DNA of 64,000 nucleotides from Ruminococcus sp. Lineage in GTDB: Bacteria > Bacillota > Clostridia > Oscillospirales > Ruminococcaceae. The stretch spans positions 62,001 through 126,000 of the forward strand of contig NZ_JAHZAX010000006.1 in the NCBI RefSeq assembly GCF_019423705.1, in the 5' to 3' direction. Shown piece after piece: positions 56,067 to 64,000 of this stretch. Position numbers and translations under genes: made by a program. The notes below the pieces were generated by a model. That model had not been told where the DNA came from. It did no database searches and worked only from the letters and a program-made list of their open reading frames with translations. Position 1 is the stretch's first letter, and every line of letters begins with the position of its first letter.

Positions 56067-57400
56067 TTTTTGTCCCCCTCAAAATTTTTATAATTCTTGG
56101 AATTCTTATAATTTCTGTTCGGCTTATTATTTTGTCTGACGAAGCTTTCGCTGGTTTTATTTTTGCTATATTTTTTGCCGCCTTTTGCTCTTGGCTGCAA
56201 TGGCTTTATAGCCTTTGGTTTATCGACAGGCTTTTGCTCAAGGAGCACCACATTTTCAATGCCCGTTGTATGTGGGAACATATCCACGGGCTGGATAGAC
56301 TTTGCTTTATAGCCGATCTTCGCAAGAAGCTTCAGATCTCTTTCGAGAGTTTCTATCTTGCAGGAGACGTAGACTATTTTCTTTGGTTTCAGCTTATCGA
56401 GGGAGTTCACGAACTCTTCCGTTGTGCCTGCTCTTGGCGGGTCGAGAAAGACCACATCGCAGCTTTCGCCTGCTTGTGCAAGCTTGACCATAAAGTCCCC
56501 TGCGTCCTCATTATAAAATGTGATATTTTTGATATCGTTGAGTTTTGCATTTGAGACTGCGTCCTTGACGGCGGCGGAATTGACCTCGACGCCTGCGACG
56601 TCTGCGCCGCTTTTGGCAGCGATAAGACCGATTGTTCCCGTGCCGCAATATGCGTCGATGACTTTATCGCCCTTTTTCAGATCAGCGAACTCGACAGCTT
56701 TTGAGTAGAGCTTTTCCGTTTGAATGGGGTTGACCTGATAAAAAGAGTGGGGGGACACACGGAATTTACAGCCGCAAAGCTCGTCGGTTATATAGCCGTT
56801 TCCGTACATCACGATATCCCTATCGCCCAAAGTCAGCGGAACGCTTCCCTTATTGATATTCTGAACGATCGTTGTGATATACGGGTGCTTTTCGGTAATT
56901 GCACGGACGAAATTTTTCTTTGCAGGAAAGATCGGCGTTGTTGTAACGAGGACGAGCATAAACTCGCCTGTGCCGTAGGCTGTTCTGATGAGGGTATGCT
57001 TTAAAATGCCCTGTCCGCTTTCGGGGTTATATGGCAGTATCTTGAAGTCTGTCATAAGCTCTTTGAGGGTATCGACGACGTTCTGCGCTCTGATATCCTC
57101 GAGGAAGCAATCGTCTGTTTGGGTTATGCCCTGAGTTGACGACTGGAACACGCCCGAGACGATACGCTTTGAGCCATTGACACGATAGACGGTCTGCACT
57201 TTATTGCGGTAATTATATGGTTCGTCCATTTCGATGATCGGCTGGACGTGTGCAAATCGGCTTAACATTCTTTCGGCTTTTGCCTGCTTCCACTCGATCT
57301 GCTCGGCATAAGGTTTATCCAGCTGGCAGCCGCCGCACCTTTTAAAGCAGCCGCAATGCTTATCCCCTGTTGATCTATTTACTGTGATATGTTTACTCAT
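56063..57400 (-). CDS. rlmD: 23S rRNA (uracil-5-)-methyltransferase RlmD/RumA-like
   Basis: A 445-residue SAM-dependent rRNA m5U methyltransferase of the TrmA family. An N-terminal iron-sulfur Cys cluster reads HCGCFKRCGGCQL without a preceding TRAM domain. The methyltransferase has GDKVIDAYCGTGTIGLIAAK, VFLDPPRAGTTEEF and the catalytic cysteine in KKIVYVSCKIETLERDL. The C-terminal 50 residues are Lys/Asn-rich and disordered. U1939 as target is a family guess. ATG at 57398-57400 follows AAAGAGAATTATA. It shares a transcript with the MoxR operon by a 4-bp overlap, an unusual combination. Confidence 0.93.
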   Translation of the reverse strand: MSKHITVNRSTGDKHCGCFKRCGGCQLDKPYAEQIEWKQAKAERMLSRFAHVQPIIEMDEPYNYRNKVQTVYRVNGSKRIVSGVFQSSTQGITQTDDCFLEDIRAQNVVDTLKELMTDFKILPYNPESGQGILKHTLIRTAYGTGEFMLVLVTTTPIFPAKKNFVRAITEKHPYITTIVQNINKGSVPLTLGDRDIVMYGNGYITDELCGCKFRVSPHSFYQVNPIQTEKLYSKAVEFADLKKGDKVIDAYCGTGTIGLIAAKSGADVAGVEVNSAAVKDAVSNAKLNDIKNITFYNEDAGDFMVKLAQAGESCDVVFLDPPRAGTTEEFVNSLDKLKPKKIVYVSCKIETLERDLKLLAKIGYKAKSIQPVDMFPHTTGIENVVLLEQKPVDKPKAIKPLQPRAKGGKKYSKNKTSESFVRQNNKPNRNYKNSKNYKNFEGDKK

Positions 57401-57437
57401 TATAATTCTCTTTTCATTATGTATAAATTTTATATTA

Positions 57438-57466
57438 AGTATACCATTTTATGTGGGTAATGTCAA
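57438..57466 (-). promoter_or_regulatory. Promoter of rlmD-moxR operon
   Basis: The minus strand has TTGACA (57461-57466), a 17-bp spacer and TATACT (57438-57443). Confidence 0.82.
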
Positions 57467-57552
57467 CAAAAGCGGCTATAACTTTTAGGTTTAGCAGTAT
57501 GTGTGGAAGTATAGTTTCTGCTATCCGTATAAATATTCAATTGTCAAGGTAC

Positions 57553-57770
57553 TGTGCGGAGGCTACGTCGCAAAGCTACGCTTATAAATTATGCGCACAC
57601 GCAAGTTTGCGGTTTCGTCTCAACATTTGGGTGCAAGTCCTTAGATGCGCCGGACAAAACCTCCCTTCGGGTTTCCTAAGACCTCAGTCCAACAAGTTTC
57701 CCTTGCCACTCTACAAATGTCCTTCTACTTATCCCGAAAAAGGGGCGTTTTGTTGCATTAAAAATGCAAC
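57553..57770. ncRNA. Candidate structured RNA of unknown class
   Basis: Inside a 607-bp gap between divergent genes, several helices can form. TGTGCG (57553-57558) pairs with CGCACA (57594-57599). Then come three nested helices: ACATTTG (57623-57629) with CAAATGT (57714-57720), GCAAG (57633-57637) with CTTGC (57702-57706), and CTTAG (57640-57644) with CTAAG (57676-57680). Inside is AAACC/GGTTT (57657-57674). GGAC (57652-57655) could pair with GTCC (57687-57690), crossing the third helix as a pseudoknot. A separate perfect 8-bp hairpin ends the region (57752-57770). The sequence is GC-richer than its flanks. The helices fit either strand; the strand is unknown. I do not recognise the class; a remnant of an IS200/IS605 right end is possible. 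Confidence 0.45.
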
Positions 57771-57929
57771 TATTGCTCAAATGTTATCAAATTAAATTAT
57801 TTTTCAGTTGTTTGTACAAATTGGGGTGGGGGAATTTAGGCAAATTGACAATAACATTGTCGTTCTTTTTTAATACTATAAAACTTTATACTGCCGATAC
57901 TTTTCCCGCCGACAAATTTCAATTTTCTC

Positions 57930-57958
57930 TTGCCTAACGGCTAAAAGTGTGGTAAAAT
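57930..57958 (+). promoter_or_regulatory. Promoter of the capA-like gene
   Basis: TTGCCT (57930-57935), a 17-bp spacer and TAAAAT (57953-57958), 49 bp ahead of the start. Confidence 0.6.
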
Positions 57959-58007
57959 TGAACTATAAGTAAATTTGTATTAGATCATAGATAACGAAAG
58001 GACAAAT

Positions 58008-59252
58008 ATGAAGAGCATTTTTTATAAAAAAGCGGCAGCGCTGGCTTTGACGGCGGTTATGGCGCTGGGAGCAAGCGGCTGCGGAAAATTGGATACTCAG
58101 ACGCTTGACAATGGGATAGTGACTACCACCACAACAACGGCGCAGAAAGCTGAGACCAAGATAACTGATGAAAGCAAGGCGGAGAGCTCCGCTCCCGAGG
58201 AAAAAGAAGAGGAGCAGCCGAGTTATACTTGTTCGCTGGTGTGCGTTGGCGATAATCTTATTCACGACAACATTTATAATGAGGCGCTCCAGCTTGGCGG
58301 CGGCGAAAAGTACGATTTTACGCAGGCTTATGAGCACGTCACAAAGTACATCGAGGGCACGGACGTTGCTATAATCAATCAAGAGACGCTTGTGACGGAC
58401 AGCGTTGAGCCACACAGCTATCCAAACTTTGCATCACCAACGGCTGTGGGCGACAAGGTCGTTGATATGGGGTTCAATGTGGTCTCGATGTCAAATAATC
58501 ACGTTCTTGATCAGGGTGAGGAGGGGCTTATAAGCTCACTCGATTACTGGGACACAAAAGACGTTGTGCATTACGGCGCTTATCGTTCGCAGGAGGACGC
58601 TGATGATATCAAGACGCTGGAGGTCAACGGGATCAAGTTTGCTTTTCTTGGATATATGGAGCACACAAACGGCTATTATCTCAGCGGCGAGGGTGCGCAG
58701 GTCATATACCTCGACGAAGAGGACAAGATCAAGGCGCAGATCGAAGAGGCGGACAAGATGGCTGACGTGGTGGTCGTTTCCTGCCATTACGGCACGGAGA
58801 TCAGCAATGAGCTAAATGCACAGCAGCAGGAGATAACGCCCAAGCTGGTGGAATGGGGCGCTGATCTTATTATCGGCACGCAGGCGCACACGATAAGCAC
58901 TTGCGAATATCTTGACAAGCCCGACGGCGGCAAAGCCTTCGTTTATTACGGACTGGGCAATTTTATCTCAACGATGTACGATATCAAATCACCTGTAGGG
59001 CTTATCGGCAAACTGAATGTTGTGAAAGACCCTGCCAGCGGTGAGATCTCTTTCGAAAACGTCAAGGCTATCCCGATCATTTCCCACTTTGAGGCCTATT
59101 CATATGACGGCGACTGGTTCAACTGCACGGTATATCCTTATGCCGAATACACGGACGAGCTTTTCGCAAAGAATTTTATCGAGGGCTTCACCCGTGAAAG
59201 CGTTGAGGAATGTTTATCTTATGTGCCGAACGAGTTTTTGAGCATTGAATAA
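58008..59252 (+). CDS. CapA/PgsA-family lipoprotein
   Basis: A 414-residue exported lipoprotein: basic N-terminus, hydrophobic core and lipobox LGASGCG with Cys at residue 25. A Thr/Glu-rich spacer follows. The CapA domain, a calcineurin-like fold, has CSLVCVGDNLIHDNIY (GD), VAIINQETLVTD, VVSMSNNHVLDQGEEGL (NNH), VVVVSCHYGTEISNEL and ADLIIGTQAHTIS (H). CapA takes part in poly-gamma-glutamate or capsule assembly; no pgsBC genes are adjacent, so it may instead act on another wall polymer. ATG at 58008 follows GAAAGGACAAAT. Monocistronic. Confidence 0.92.
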   Translation: MKSIFYKKAAALALTAVMALGASGCGKLDTQTLDNGIVTTTTTTAQKAETKITDESKAESSAPEEKEEEQPSYTCSLVCVGDNLIHDNIYNEALQLGGGEKYDFTQAYEHVTKYIEGTDVAIINQETLVTDSVEPHSYPNFASPTAVGDKVVDMGFNVVSMSNNHVLDQGEEGLISSLDYWDTKDVVHYGAYRSQEDADDIKTLEVNGIKFAFLGYMEHTNGYYLSGEGAQVIYLDEEDKIKAQIEEADKMADVVVVSCHYGTEISNELNAQQQEITPKLVEWGADLIIGTQAHTISTCEYLDKPDGGKAFVYYGLGNFISTMYDIKSPVGLIGKLNVVKDPASGEISFENVKAIPIISHFEAYSYDGDWFNCTVYPYAEYTDELFAKNFIEGFTRESVEECLSYVPNEFLSIE

Positions 59253-59298
59253 TCATAGCGGTGCGCATTGATAATATCAATATCATTCAAATATTTCT

Positions 59299-59329
59299 GC
59301 GGACGGAAAATCAAGCCGTCCGCTTTTTT
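59299..59329 (+). terminator. Intrinsic terminator after the capA-like gene
   Basis: GCGGACGG and CCGTCCGC pair around a 9-nt loop and are followed by TTTTTTG. The rest of the 331-bp gap is AT-rich leader sequence with a promoter for the next gene. Confidence 0.92.
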
Positions 59330-59457
59330 GCGTTATAATGTAAAGGATTACATATATCTTAATAAACTTATATAATGATAATATCAATTCAAAAAATATT
59401 TACATTAAAATGTGCTCAATCCATTAAAATACTTGCAAAGATTATTTTTTTACTATT

Positions 59458-59486
59458 GCAATTTAGGCAAATATGCTATAAAATAT
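59458..59486 (+). promoter_or_regulatory. Probable promoter of the GH31 gene
   Basis: TTGCAA near 59457-59462, a 17-bp spacer and TAAAAT near 59480-59485, giving a leader of about 90 nt. Weak agreement at -35. Confidence 0.5.
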
Positions 59487-59583
59487 ACATATAGGGGAAA
59501 AAAGATTTCCCGATAAAGAATTTCATTTTTTTATATTTTAAATCTAAGAGAATATTTTATTTTTTCAAACAGGAGGTAAACTT

Positions 59584-61926
59584 ATGAAATTTGCTGACGG
59601 TTTCTGGCTCAACCAGAGAGGCTACGAAGTAAACTATGCAAGTCAGGCATTCGAGATCAAGGAGATCGAAAACGGCTTCCTCGTTGTGGCAACACCTTTC
59701 GTTGTATACAACAGAGCGATGATGCTTGGAAGTGCGAACCTTGAGATCGCTTACACATCAACTCAGGAGAACTGCGTGAGAGTAAACATCACTCATCACA
59801 AGGGCTATGTTGACAATGGTCCGCATTTCGTTCTTGAGGACAAGGGCTACAAGCCGCAGGTAACTGTTACAGACAAGGAAGCTGTTCTTGTTACAGGCGA
59901 CACAAAGCTCGTTGTTTCTAAGGAGAACTGGAGCTTTACATATTATTATAAGGACAAGAAGCTCACAAGCGGCGGATGGAGATCAACAGGCGTTATTTTC
60001 GAGAGCGCTTACAAGCATCAGGCTAAGCTTCAGACACAGCTTGACGACACGTTCTGGAGCTATCCTGCTGACCCACACAAAACTTACATCAGAGAGCAGT
60101 TTGACACATCTGTCGGCGAATATTTCTACGGCTTTGGTGAGAAATTCACAACATTCACAAAGAATGGTCAGAACGTTGAGATCTGGAACGCTGACGGCGG
60201 CACTTGCTCAGATCAGTCTTACAAGTCTATCCCGTTCTATCTTTCTTCAAAGGGCTACGGCGTATTCGTAAACAGCTCTGACAAGGTATCATATGAAGTT
60301 TGCTCCGACACAGTTTCTAAGGTATCTATGACTGTTCCGGGCGAGAATATGGAGTATTTCGTATTCGGCGGAGCTAATCTTACTGACGTGCTCAAGGGCT
60401 ATACTGATCTTACAGGCAAGCCTTCATTGCCGCCTGCATTCTCATTCGGTCTTTGGCTCACAACTTCATTTACTACAACTTATGATGAAGAGACTATCAC
60501 TTCATTTATCGACGGTATGGCTGAGAGAGACATTCCGCTTCAGGTATTCCACTTTGACTGCTTCTGGATGAAGGGCTTTGAGTGGTGTAACTTTGAGTGG
60601 GACAAGTCACAGTTCCCTGACCCACCTGCAATGCTCAAGAGACTTCACGAGAACAAGGGCCTCAAGACCTGCGTTTGGATAAACCCATATGTTGGACAGC
60701 GTTCAAAACTCTTTGACGAGGGTATGGCAAACGGTTATTTCATCAAGAAAACTGACGGCTCTGTATTCCAATGCGACGAGTGGCAGCCCGGTATGGCTAT
60801 CGTTGACTTCACAAATCCTGAGGCTTGCAAGTGGTATGCTGGATACCTCAGAAAGCTTTGCGAAATGGGCGTTGACACATTCAAGACTGACTTCGGTGAG
60901 AGAATACCAACAAGAGACGTTGTTTACTTTGACGGTTCTGACCCGATCAAGATGCACAACTATTATACATATCTTTACAATGAGTGTGTATTCAACGTGC
61001 TGAAGGAATATTACGGCGAGAACAAGGCTTGCCTGTTTGCACGTTCTGCAACGGCCGGCGGACAGAAGTTCCCTGTTCATTGGGGCGGCGACTGCTCGGG
61101 CAACTACAACTCAATGGCTGAAGTTGTTAGAGGCTGTCTGTCACTTTGTATCTCAGGCTTCGGCTATACTTCACACGATATGGCTGGCTTTGAGGCAACT
61201 GCAACTCCTGACATCTACAAGAGATGGGCTGCATTCGGTATGTTCTCTTCACATTCAAGACTCCACGGCAACCAGTCTTACAGAGTGCCTTGGCTCTTTG
61301 ACGAAGAGTCCTGCGACGTGCTCCGCTTCTTCACAAAGCTCAAGGGCAAGCTTATGCCTTATCTTTGGGCACAGGCTATCAAGACACACGAAGTCGGCGT
61401 GCCTGTTATGAGAGCAATGGTAATCGACTATGCTGACGACCCGACCTGCCTTACACTTGACAGACAGTATATGTTCGGCGACAACATTCTTGTTGCACCT
61501 ATCCTTAACGACGAGGGTATCGCTGAATATTATGTTCCTGCCGGCAAGTGGACTGACATCATCACAGGCAAGGTTCTCGAGGGCGGCAAGTGGTACAAGC
61601 ACAAGTGCTCATACTTTGAGATACCAGCTCTCGCAAAGCCAAACAGCATTATCGCATACGGCAACTTTGAGAGACAGATCGAGTATGATTACCTCGAGGG
61701 CACAACATTCACGATCTATGAGCTTGAGGACGGCAAGAGCGCTGTTTGCCCGATCTACGACACAGAAGCAAACAAGGTATTCGAGCTGACTGCTACAAGA
61801 CACGGCAACAAGATCGAGTGCGAATACAGCGACACAAAGGCAAGCTTCAAGATCGCTGTTGCAAACACAGACAAGTCTGTTGAGATCACTCCGAACTTCG
61901 GCGGCAAGGTCATCATCGAACTTTAA
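59584..61926 (+). CDS. GH31 alpha-glycosidase, alpha-xylosidase (YicI)-like
   Basis: A 780-residue glycoside hydrolase without a signal peptide, so cytoplasmic. An N-terminal beta-sandwich runs from 1 to about 270. The (beta/alpha)8 barrel follows with PPAFSFGLWLTTSFTTTYDEETI and FHFDCFWMKGFEWCNFEWD. The nucleophile is Asp436 in FKTDFGERIPT, a context shared with YicI-type alpha-xylosidases. The acid/base is Asp503 in WGGDCSGNYNSM. C-terminal beta domains end it. Xylose-containing oligosaccharides such as isoprimeverose are the likely substrates (inference). ATG at 59584 follows CAGGAGGTAAACTT, a very strong RBS; codon usage is highly biased. No transporter is adjacent. Confidence 0.93.
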   Translation: MKFADGFWLNQRGYEVNYASQAFEIKEIENGFLVVATPFVVYNRAMMLGSANLEIAYTSTQENCVRVNITHHKGYVDNGPHFVLEDKGYKPQVTVTDKEAVLVTGDTKLVVSKENWSFTYYYKDKKLTSGGWRSTGVIFESAYKHQAKLQTQLDDTFWSYPADPHKTYIREQFDTSVGEYFYGFGEKFTTFTKNGQNVEIWNADGGTCSDQSYKSIPFYLSSKGYGVFVNSSDKVSYEVCSDTVSKVSMTVPGENMEYFVFGGANLTDVLKGYTDLTGKPSLPPAFSFGLWLTTSFTTTYDEETITSFIDGMAERDIPLQVFHFDCFWMKGFEWCNFEWDKSQFPDPPAMLKRLHENKGLKTCVWINPYVGQRSKLFDEGMANGYFIKKTDGSVFQCDEWQPGMAIVDFTNPEACKWYAGYLRKLCEMGVDTFKTDFGERIPTRDVVYFDGSDPIKMHNYYTYLYNECVFNVLKEYYGENKACLFARSATAGGQKFPVHWGGDCSGNYNSMAEVVRGCLSLCISGFGYTSHDMAGFEATATPDIYKRWAAFGMFSSHSRLHGNQSYRVPWLFDEESCDVLRFFTKLKGKLMPYLWAQAIKTHEVGVPVMRAMVIDYADDPTCLTLDRQYMFGDNILVAPILNDEGIAEYYVPAGKWTDIITGKVLEGGKWYKHKCSYFEIPALAKPNSIIAYGNFERQIEYDYLEGTTFTIYELEDGKSAVCPIYDTEANKVFELTATRHGNKIECEYSDTKASFKIAVANTDKSVEITPNFGGKVIIEL

Positions 61927-61954
61927 TTTAAAATCATCACCCACATATAAAAGG

Positions 61955-61982
61955 TCGCTCCGAGAGATCGGGGCGATTTTTT
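61955..61982 (+). terminator. Intrinsic terminator after the GH31 gene
   Basis: TCGCTCCGA and TCGGGGCGA pair (one mismatch) around GAGA, followed by TTTTTT. Confidence 0.88.
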
Positions 61983-62031
61983 ATGCTAAAAAAATTTCGC
62001 AAAAACGTGTAAAAATTCTGTATATTTGCCC

Positions 62032-62060
62032 TTGAAGAATGTCTATTATTAAGGTATAAT
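62032..62060 (+). promoter_or_regulatory. Promoter of the DUF3783-EamA pair
   Basis: TTGAAG (62032-62037), a 17-bp spacer and TATAAT (62055-62060). Confidence 0.82.
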
Positions 62061-62089
62061 ATAATTATAATGATTAAGGAGCAATTTAT

Positions 62090-62494
62090 ATGAGATCAAG
62101 AATTAGAAGCGTTATCCCCAAAAAGATCGTGGGGATAAATATATCTGAGGACAAGAGGCAGATCATAGAGGACGTGGCAAAGAGCGAAAACGCTGAGGCG
62201 GTGTTCTTTGGCGGCAAGGTATCTGCCCAGCAAGTTGGCTGGCTTTGCGGCTTCAAGGGCTTTGAGCAGTCCGACAAAGAGGGCGAAGCTATTGAGGAAG
62301 AGTGTTTGATATTTTCGGGCATTGACGGCAGGAGCCTTGACCCTATCCTCAAAAAGCTGCGTGCAAAGGTCGGGTCGATCGACCTTAAAGCCATTGTGAC
62401 GGCGCTCAATCAGAGCTGGACGGCGGCGGAGCTTGTTAAAGAGCTGCGGCGTGAGCACCAGCATATGAACGGGGGCGATGGTGATGAAAAGTAA
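62090..62494 (+). CDS. DUF3783 family protein
   Basis: A 134-residue soluble protein with the DUF3783 features in its C-terminal half: ECLIFSGIDGRSLDPILKKLRAKVGSIDLKAIVTALNQSWTAAELVKELRREHQHM. The N-terminal half (residues 1-70) has an alternating pattern with FFGGKVSAQQVGWLCG. Function unknown; related proteins are widespread in Clostridia. ATG at 62090 follows AAGGAGCAATTTAT. Its end overlaps the start of the EamA transporter gene, so the two are translated together. Confidence 0.85.
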   Translation: MRSRIRSVIPKKIVGINISEDKRQIIEDVAKSENAEAVFFGGKVSAQQVGWLCGFKGFEQSDKEGEAIEEECLIFSGIDGRSLDPILKKLRAKVGSIDLKAIVTALNQSWTAAELVKELRREHQHMNGGDGDEK

Positions 62495-63362
62495 ATACAA
62501 GGCAATAATCTACATTATCCTGTCGGCGTTTTCATTTGCGTTTATGTTCGCATTTGTGCGGCTTTCGGGCGATCTGCCGACCATTCAAAAGACCTTTTTC
62601 AGAAACTTCGTTGCGCTGTTTTTCGCTATCGGCGTGCTGAAAAAGAACCACGTTCGCTTTCATATTGAGGGCAAAAAGAACAACGCTGTCATTTTCATCA
62701 GAGCCTTTGCTGGCACGATCGGAATGATCGGCAACTTTTACGCTATCGACCACCTTGTGCTGTCGGACGCTTCAATGCTCAACAAGATGTCGCCGTTTTT
62801 TGTTATCATTTTCTCCTTTATTTTCCTAAAGGAGCGGCTGACGATATTCCAAGGCTTGACGGTGCTTTTCGCTTTTATCGGAAGCCTTTTCATAATCAAG
62901 CCGAGCTTTGAAAATGTTGACTTCTTCCCTGCCCTTGTGGGATTTCTTGGGGGAATGGGCGCAGGACTTGCATACACCTGCGTGCGGTATTTGGGTCAGC
63001 ACGGGGTCAACGGAGCTGTTATCGTGGCGTATTTCTCGGGCTTTTCCTGCCTGTTCACGCTGCCATTTCTCATCTTCGACTTCCACCCTATGACTATCGG
63101 GCAGATACTTTGCCTTCTTGGTGCTGGAGCCGGTGCGGCTGGCGGACAGTTCGCTATCACGGCGGCATACACCCACTCACCTGCGAGGGAGATATCGGTC
63201 TACGATTATTCCCAGCTTATTTTCACGACGATACTTGGCTATTTCTTCTTCGGCGACGTGCCCGACGGCTGGAGTTTCCTTGGATACTTCATCATCATCG
63301 CAATGGCTGTGCTGGTATTCCTTTATAACAACGTTTGGCACAAAGATGAAGCACAAAGCTGA
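62484..63362 (+). CDS. EamA/DMT-superfamily transporter
   Basis: A 292-residue membrane protein with ten helices and two EamA repeats. IIYIILSAFSFAFMFAFVRLSGDLPTIQKTFFRNFVALFFA and HLVLSDASMLNKMSPFFVIIFSFIFLKERLTIFQGLTVLFAFIGSLFIIKPSF carry the conserved loop and P..... FLKER motif of RhaT/RarD-like metabolite exporters. Substrate unknown. ATG at 62484 is preferred to ATG at 62478 because of its spacing to GGGGGCG. It overlaps the DUF3783 reading frame by 11 bp. Confidence 0.92.
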   Translation: MKSKYKAIIYIILSAFSFAFMFAFVRLSGDLPTIQKTFFRNFVALFFAIGVLKKNHVRFHIEGKKNNAVIFIRAFAGTIGMIGNFYAIDHLVLSDASMLNKMSPFFVIIFSFIFLKERLTIFQGLTVLFAFIGSLFIIKPSFENVDFFPALVGFLGGMGAGLAYTCVRYLGQHGVNGAVIVAYFSGFSCLFTLPFLIFDFHPMTIGQILCLLGAGAGAAGGQFAITAAYTHSPAREISVYDYSQLIFTTILGYFFFGDVPDGWSFLGYFIIIAMAVLVFLYNNVWHKDEAQS

Positions 63363-63384
63363 TGGAATGAAAATTAAAACATAA

Positions 63385-63427
63385 CAAAAAAGAGCGCTTT
63401 TACGAAAATGTAAAAGTGCTCTTTTAT
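63385..63427. terminator. Bidirectional terminator between the EamA gene and pilT
   Basis: GAGCGCTTTTAC and GTAAAAGTGCTC pair around GAAAAT (one mismatch); T runs follow on both strands. Confidence 0.88.
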
Positions 63428-63450
63428 ATTGCATAAAATTCTGTTGCTTA

Positions 63451-64000
63451 TTAGTTGCCGCCTGCGATAAATCTCTTGAGATCCTGTGGATTTACGCACT
63501 TTTCAAGGGCAACATCCATTGAGATAGTTCTTGAACGAACGAGCTTAGCAAGCTCCTGATCCATTGTCTGCATTCCGACTGCCTTACCTGTCTGCATAGC
63601 TGAACCGATAAGGTGTACCTTGTCGTCACGAACCATTGCCTTGATAGAGTCTGTGGCATTGAGTATCTCGCAGCAAGCAACACGGCTTGTACCGTCGAAT
63701 GTACGGCAAAGTGTCTGCGTACAGATACCAACGAGAACTGAGGCAAGCTGAGTTCTGATCTGGTGCTGCTGGTGAGCTGGGAATACGTCGATGATACGGT
63801 CGATAGTTGAAGGAGCGGATGTGGTATGAAGTGTACTCATAACAAGGTGTCCTGTTTCTGCGGCGGTTACGGCGGCTTCGATAGTCTCGAAGTCACGCAT
63901 TTCTCCTACGAGGATAATGTCCGGGTCCTCACGGAGAGCTGCACGGAGGGCAAGTGAGAAGCTCGGAACGTCCGGGCCGATCTCTCTTTGGTTGACCATA
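63451..64000 (-). CDS. pilT: Type IV pilus retraction ATPase PilT, 5' part beyond window
   Basis: The C-terminal 183 residues of a PilT-type hexameric ATPase, cut by the right edge. VNQREIGPDVPSFSLALRAALREDPDIILVGEMRDFETIEAAVTAAETGHLVMSTLHTTSAPSTIDRIIDVFPAHQQHQIRTQLASVLVGICTQTL has the Asp box, Walker B (IILVGEMRD), His box (STLHTTSA) and the PilT family segment. PilT pulls back type IV pili for twitching, adhesion or DNA uptake. Gram-positive Clostridia such as Ruminococcus carry pil genes for fibre adhesion. Whether pilB/pilC are adjacent is not visible. The stop is 23 bp after the shared terminator. Confidence 0.93.
   Translation of the reverse strand, partial: MVNQREIGPDVPSFSLALRAALREDPDIILVGEMRDFETIEAAVTAAETGHLVMSTLHTTSAPSTIDRIIDVFPAHQQHQIRTQLASVLVGICTQTLCRTFDGTSRVACCEILNATDSIKAMVRDDKVHLIGSAMQTGKAVGMQTMDQELAKLVRSRTISMDVALEKCVNPQDLKRFIAGGN

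Noticed and set aside
57451..57795. 114-codon plus-strand frame in the rlmD/capA gap
   Set aside because: No Shine-Dalgarno sequence, implausible composition, and it crosses stable inverted repeats that fit a structured RNA better.
1..64000. CRISPR arrays, tRNA or rRNA genes, prophage genes, toxin-antitoxin pairs
   Set aside because: No regularly spaced repeats, cloverleaf sequences, conserved rRNA blocks, integrases or phage structural genes were seen. The XRE gene sits with membrane proteins, not with a recognisable toxin.

Overview
This 64 kb window looks like chromosomal DNA of a Gram-positive Clostridia bacterium, most likely a Ruminococcus-like member of the Oscillospiraceae (inference). 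The basis is the gene content (Asd-DapA-DapB with a lysine riboswitch, FolT under a THF riboswitch, T-box controlled PheST, IreB, YabM/MazG/HU/RqcP synteny), strong AGGAGG-type ribosome binding sites, sigma-A style promoters and Thr-rich linkers in surface proteins. I see no rRNA, tRNA, CRISPR array, prophage or intact insertion sequence. The window is a mostly ordinary housekeeping region with accessory insertions and small repeats.

Layout. 1-27.2 kb is read almost wholly on the minus strand: a Y-family polymerase (cut by the left edge), a secreted Thr-rich transglutaminase-like protein, proC with a SpoIIM-like and a DUF624 membrane protein, folT behind a THF riboswitch and terminator, pfkA, a PASTA protein whose kinase domain has lost its catalytic residues, parE-membrane protein-parC, rplM-rpsI, a small XRE-regulated membrane-protein module with three phased operators, a MATE transporter, and a tight five-gene run ending in ychF. 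27.4-30.6 kb (plus) carries a SpoVB/YabM-like flippase, mazG, HU and rqcP. 30.7-48.2 kb (minus) carries a large unrecognised anchored protein, a PdaA-like deacetylase, ireB, T-box-pheS-membrane protein-pheT, an acyl-CoA synthetase, gph, mntP, and queA and tgt separated by a three-gene cassette. 48.3-51.7 kb (plus) is the lysine operon asd-dapA-dapB. 51.7-57.4 kb (minus) is rlmD-moxR-DUF58-transglutaminase. 57.4-63.4 kb (plus) holds a candidate structured RNA, a CapA-like lipoprotein, a GH31 glycosidase, a DUF3783 protein and an EamA transporter. A pilT fragment runs off the right edge.

Most unusual features: (1) two 178-bp near-palindromic MITE-like copies (41166-41343 and 43060-43237) that differ only at two positions, which pair with each other in the terminal inverted repeats; (2) a candidate structured RNA at 57553-57770 with nested helices and a possible pseudoknot, which I cannot assign to a class; (3) the zinc-ribbon/PASTA pseudokinase; (4) the XRE module with three 16-bp operators spaced 21 and 43 bp apart; (5) families of short hairpin repeats in intergenic gaps; (6) membrane-protein genes inserted inside housekeeping operons (parE/parC, pheS/pheT, queA/tgt).

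All family names come from reading the translations and remembered motifs; no searches were run.
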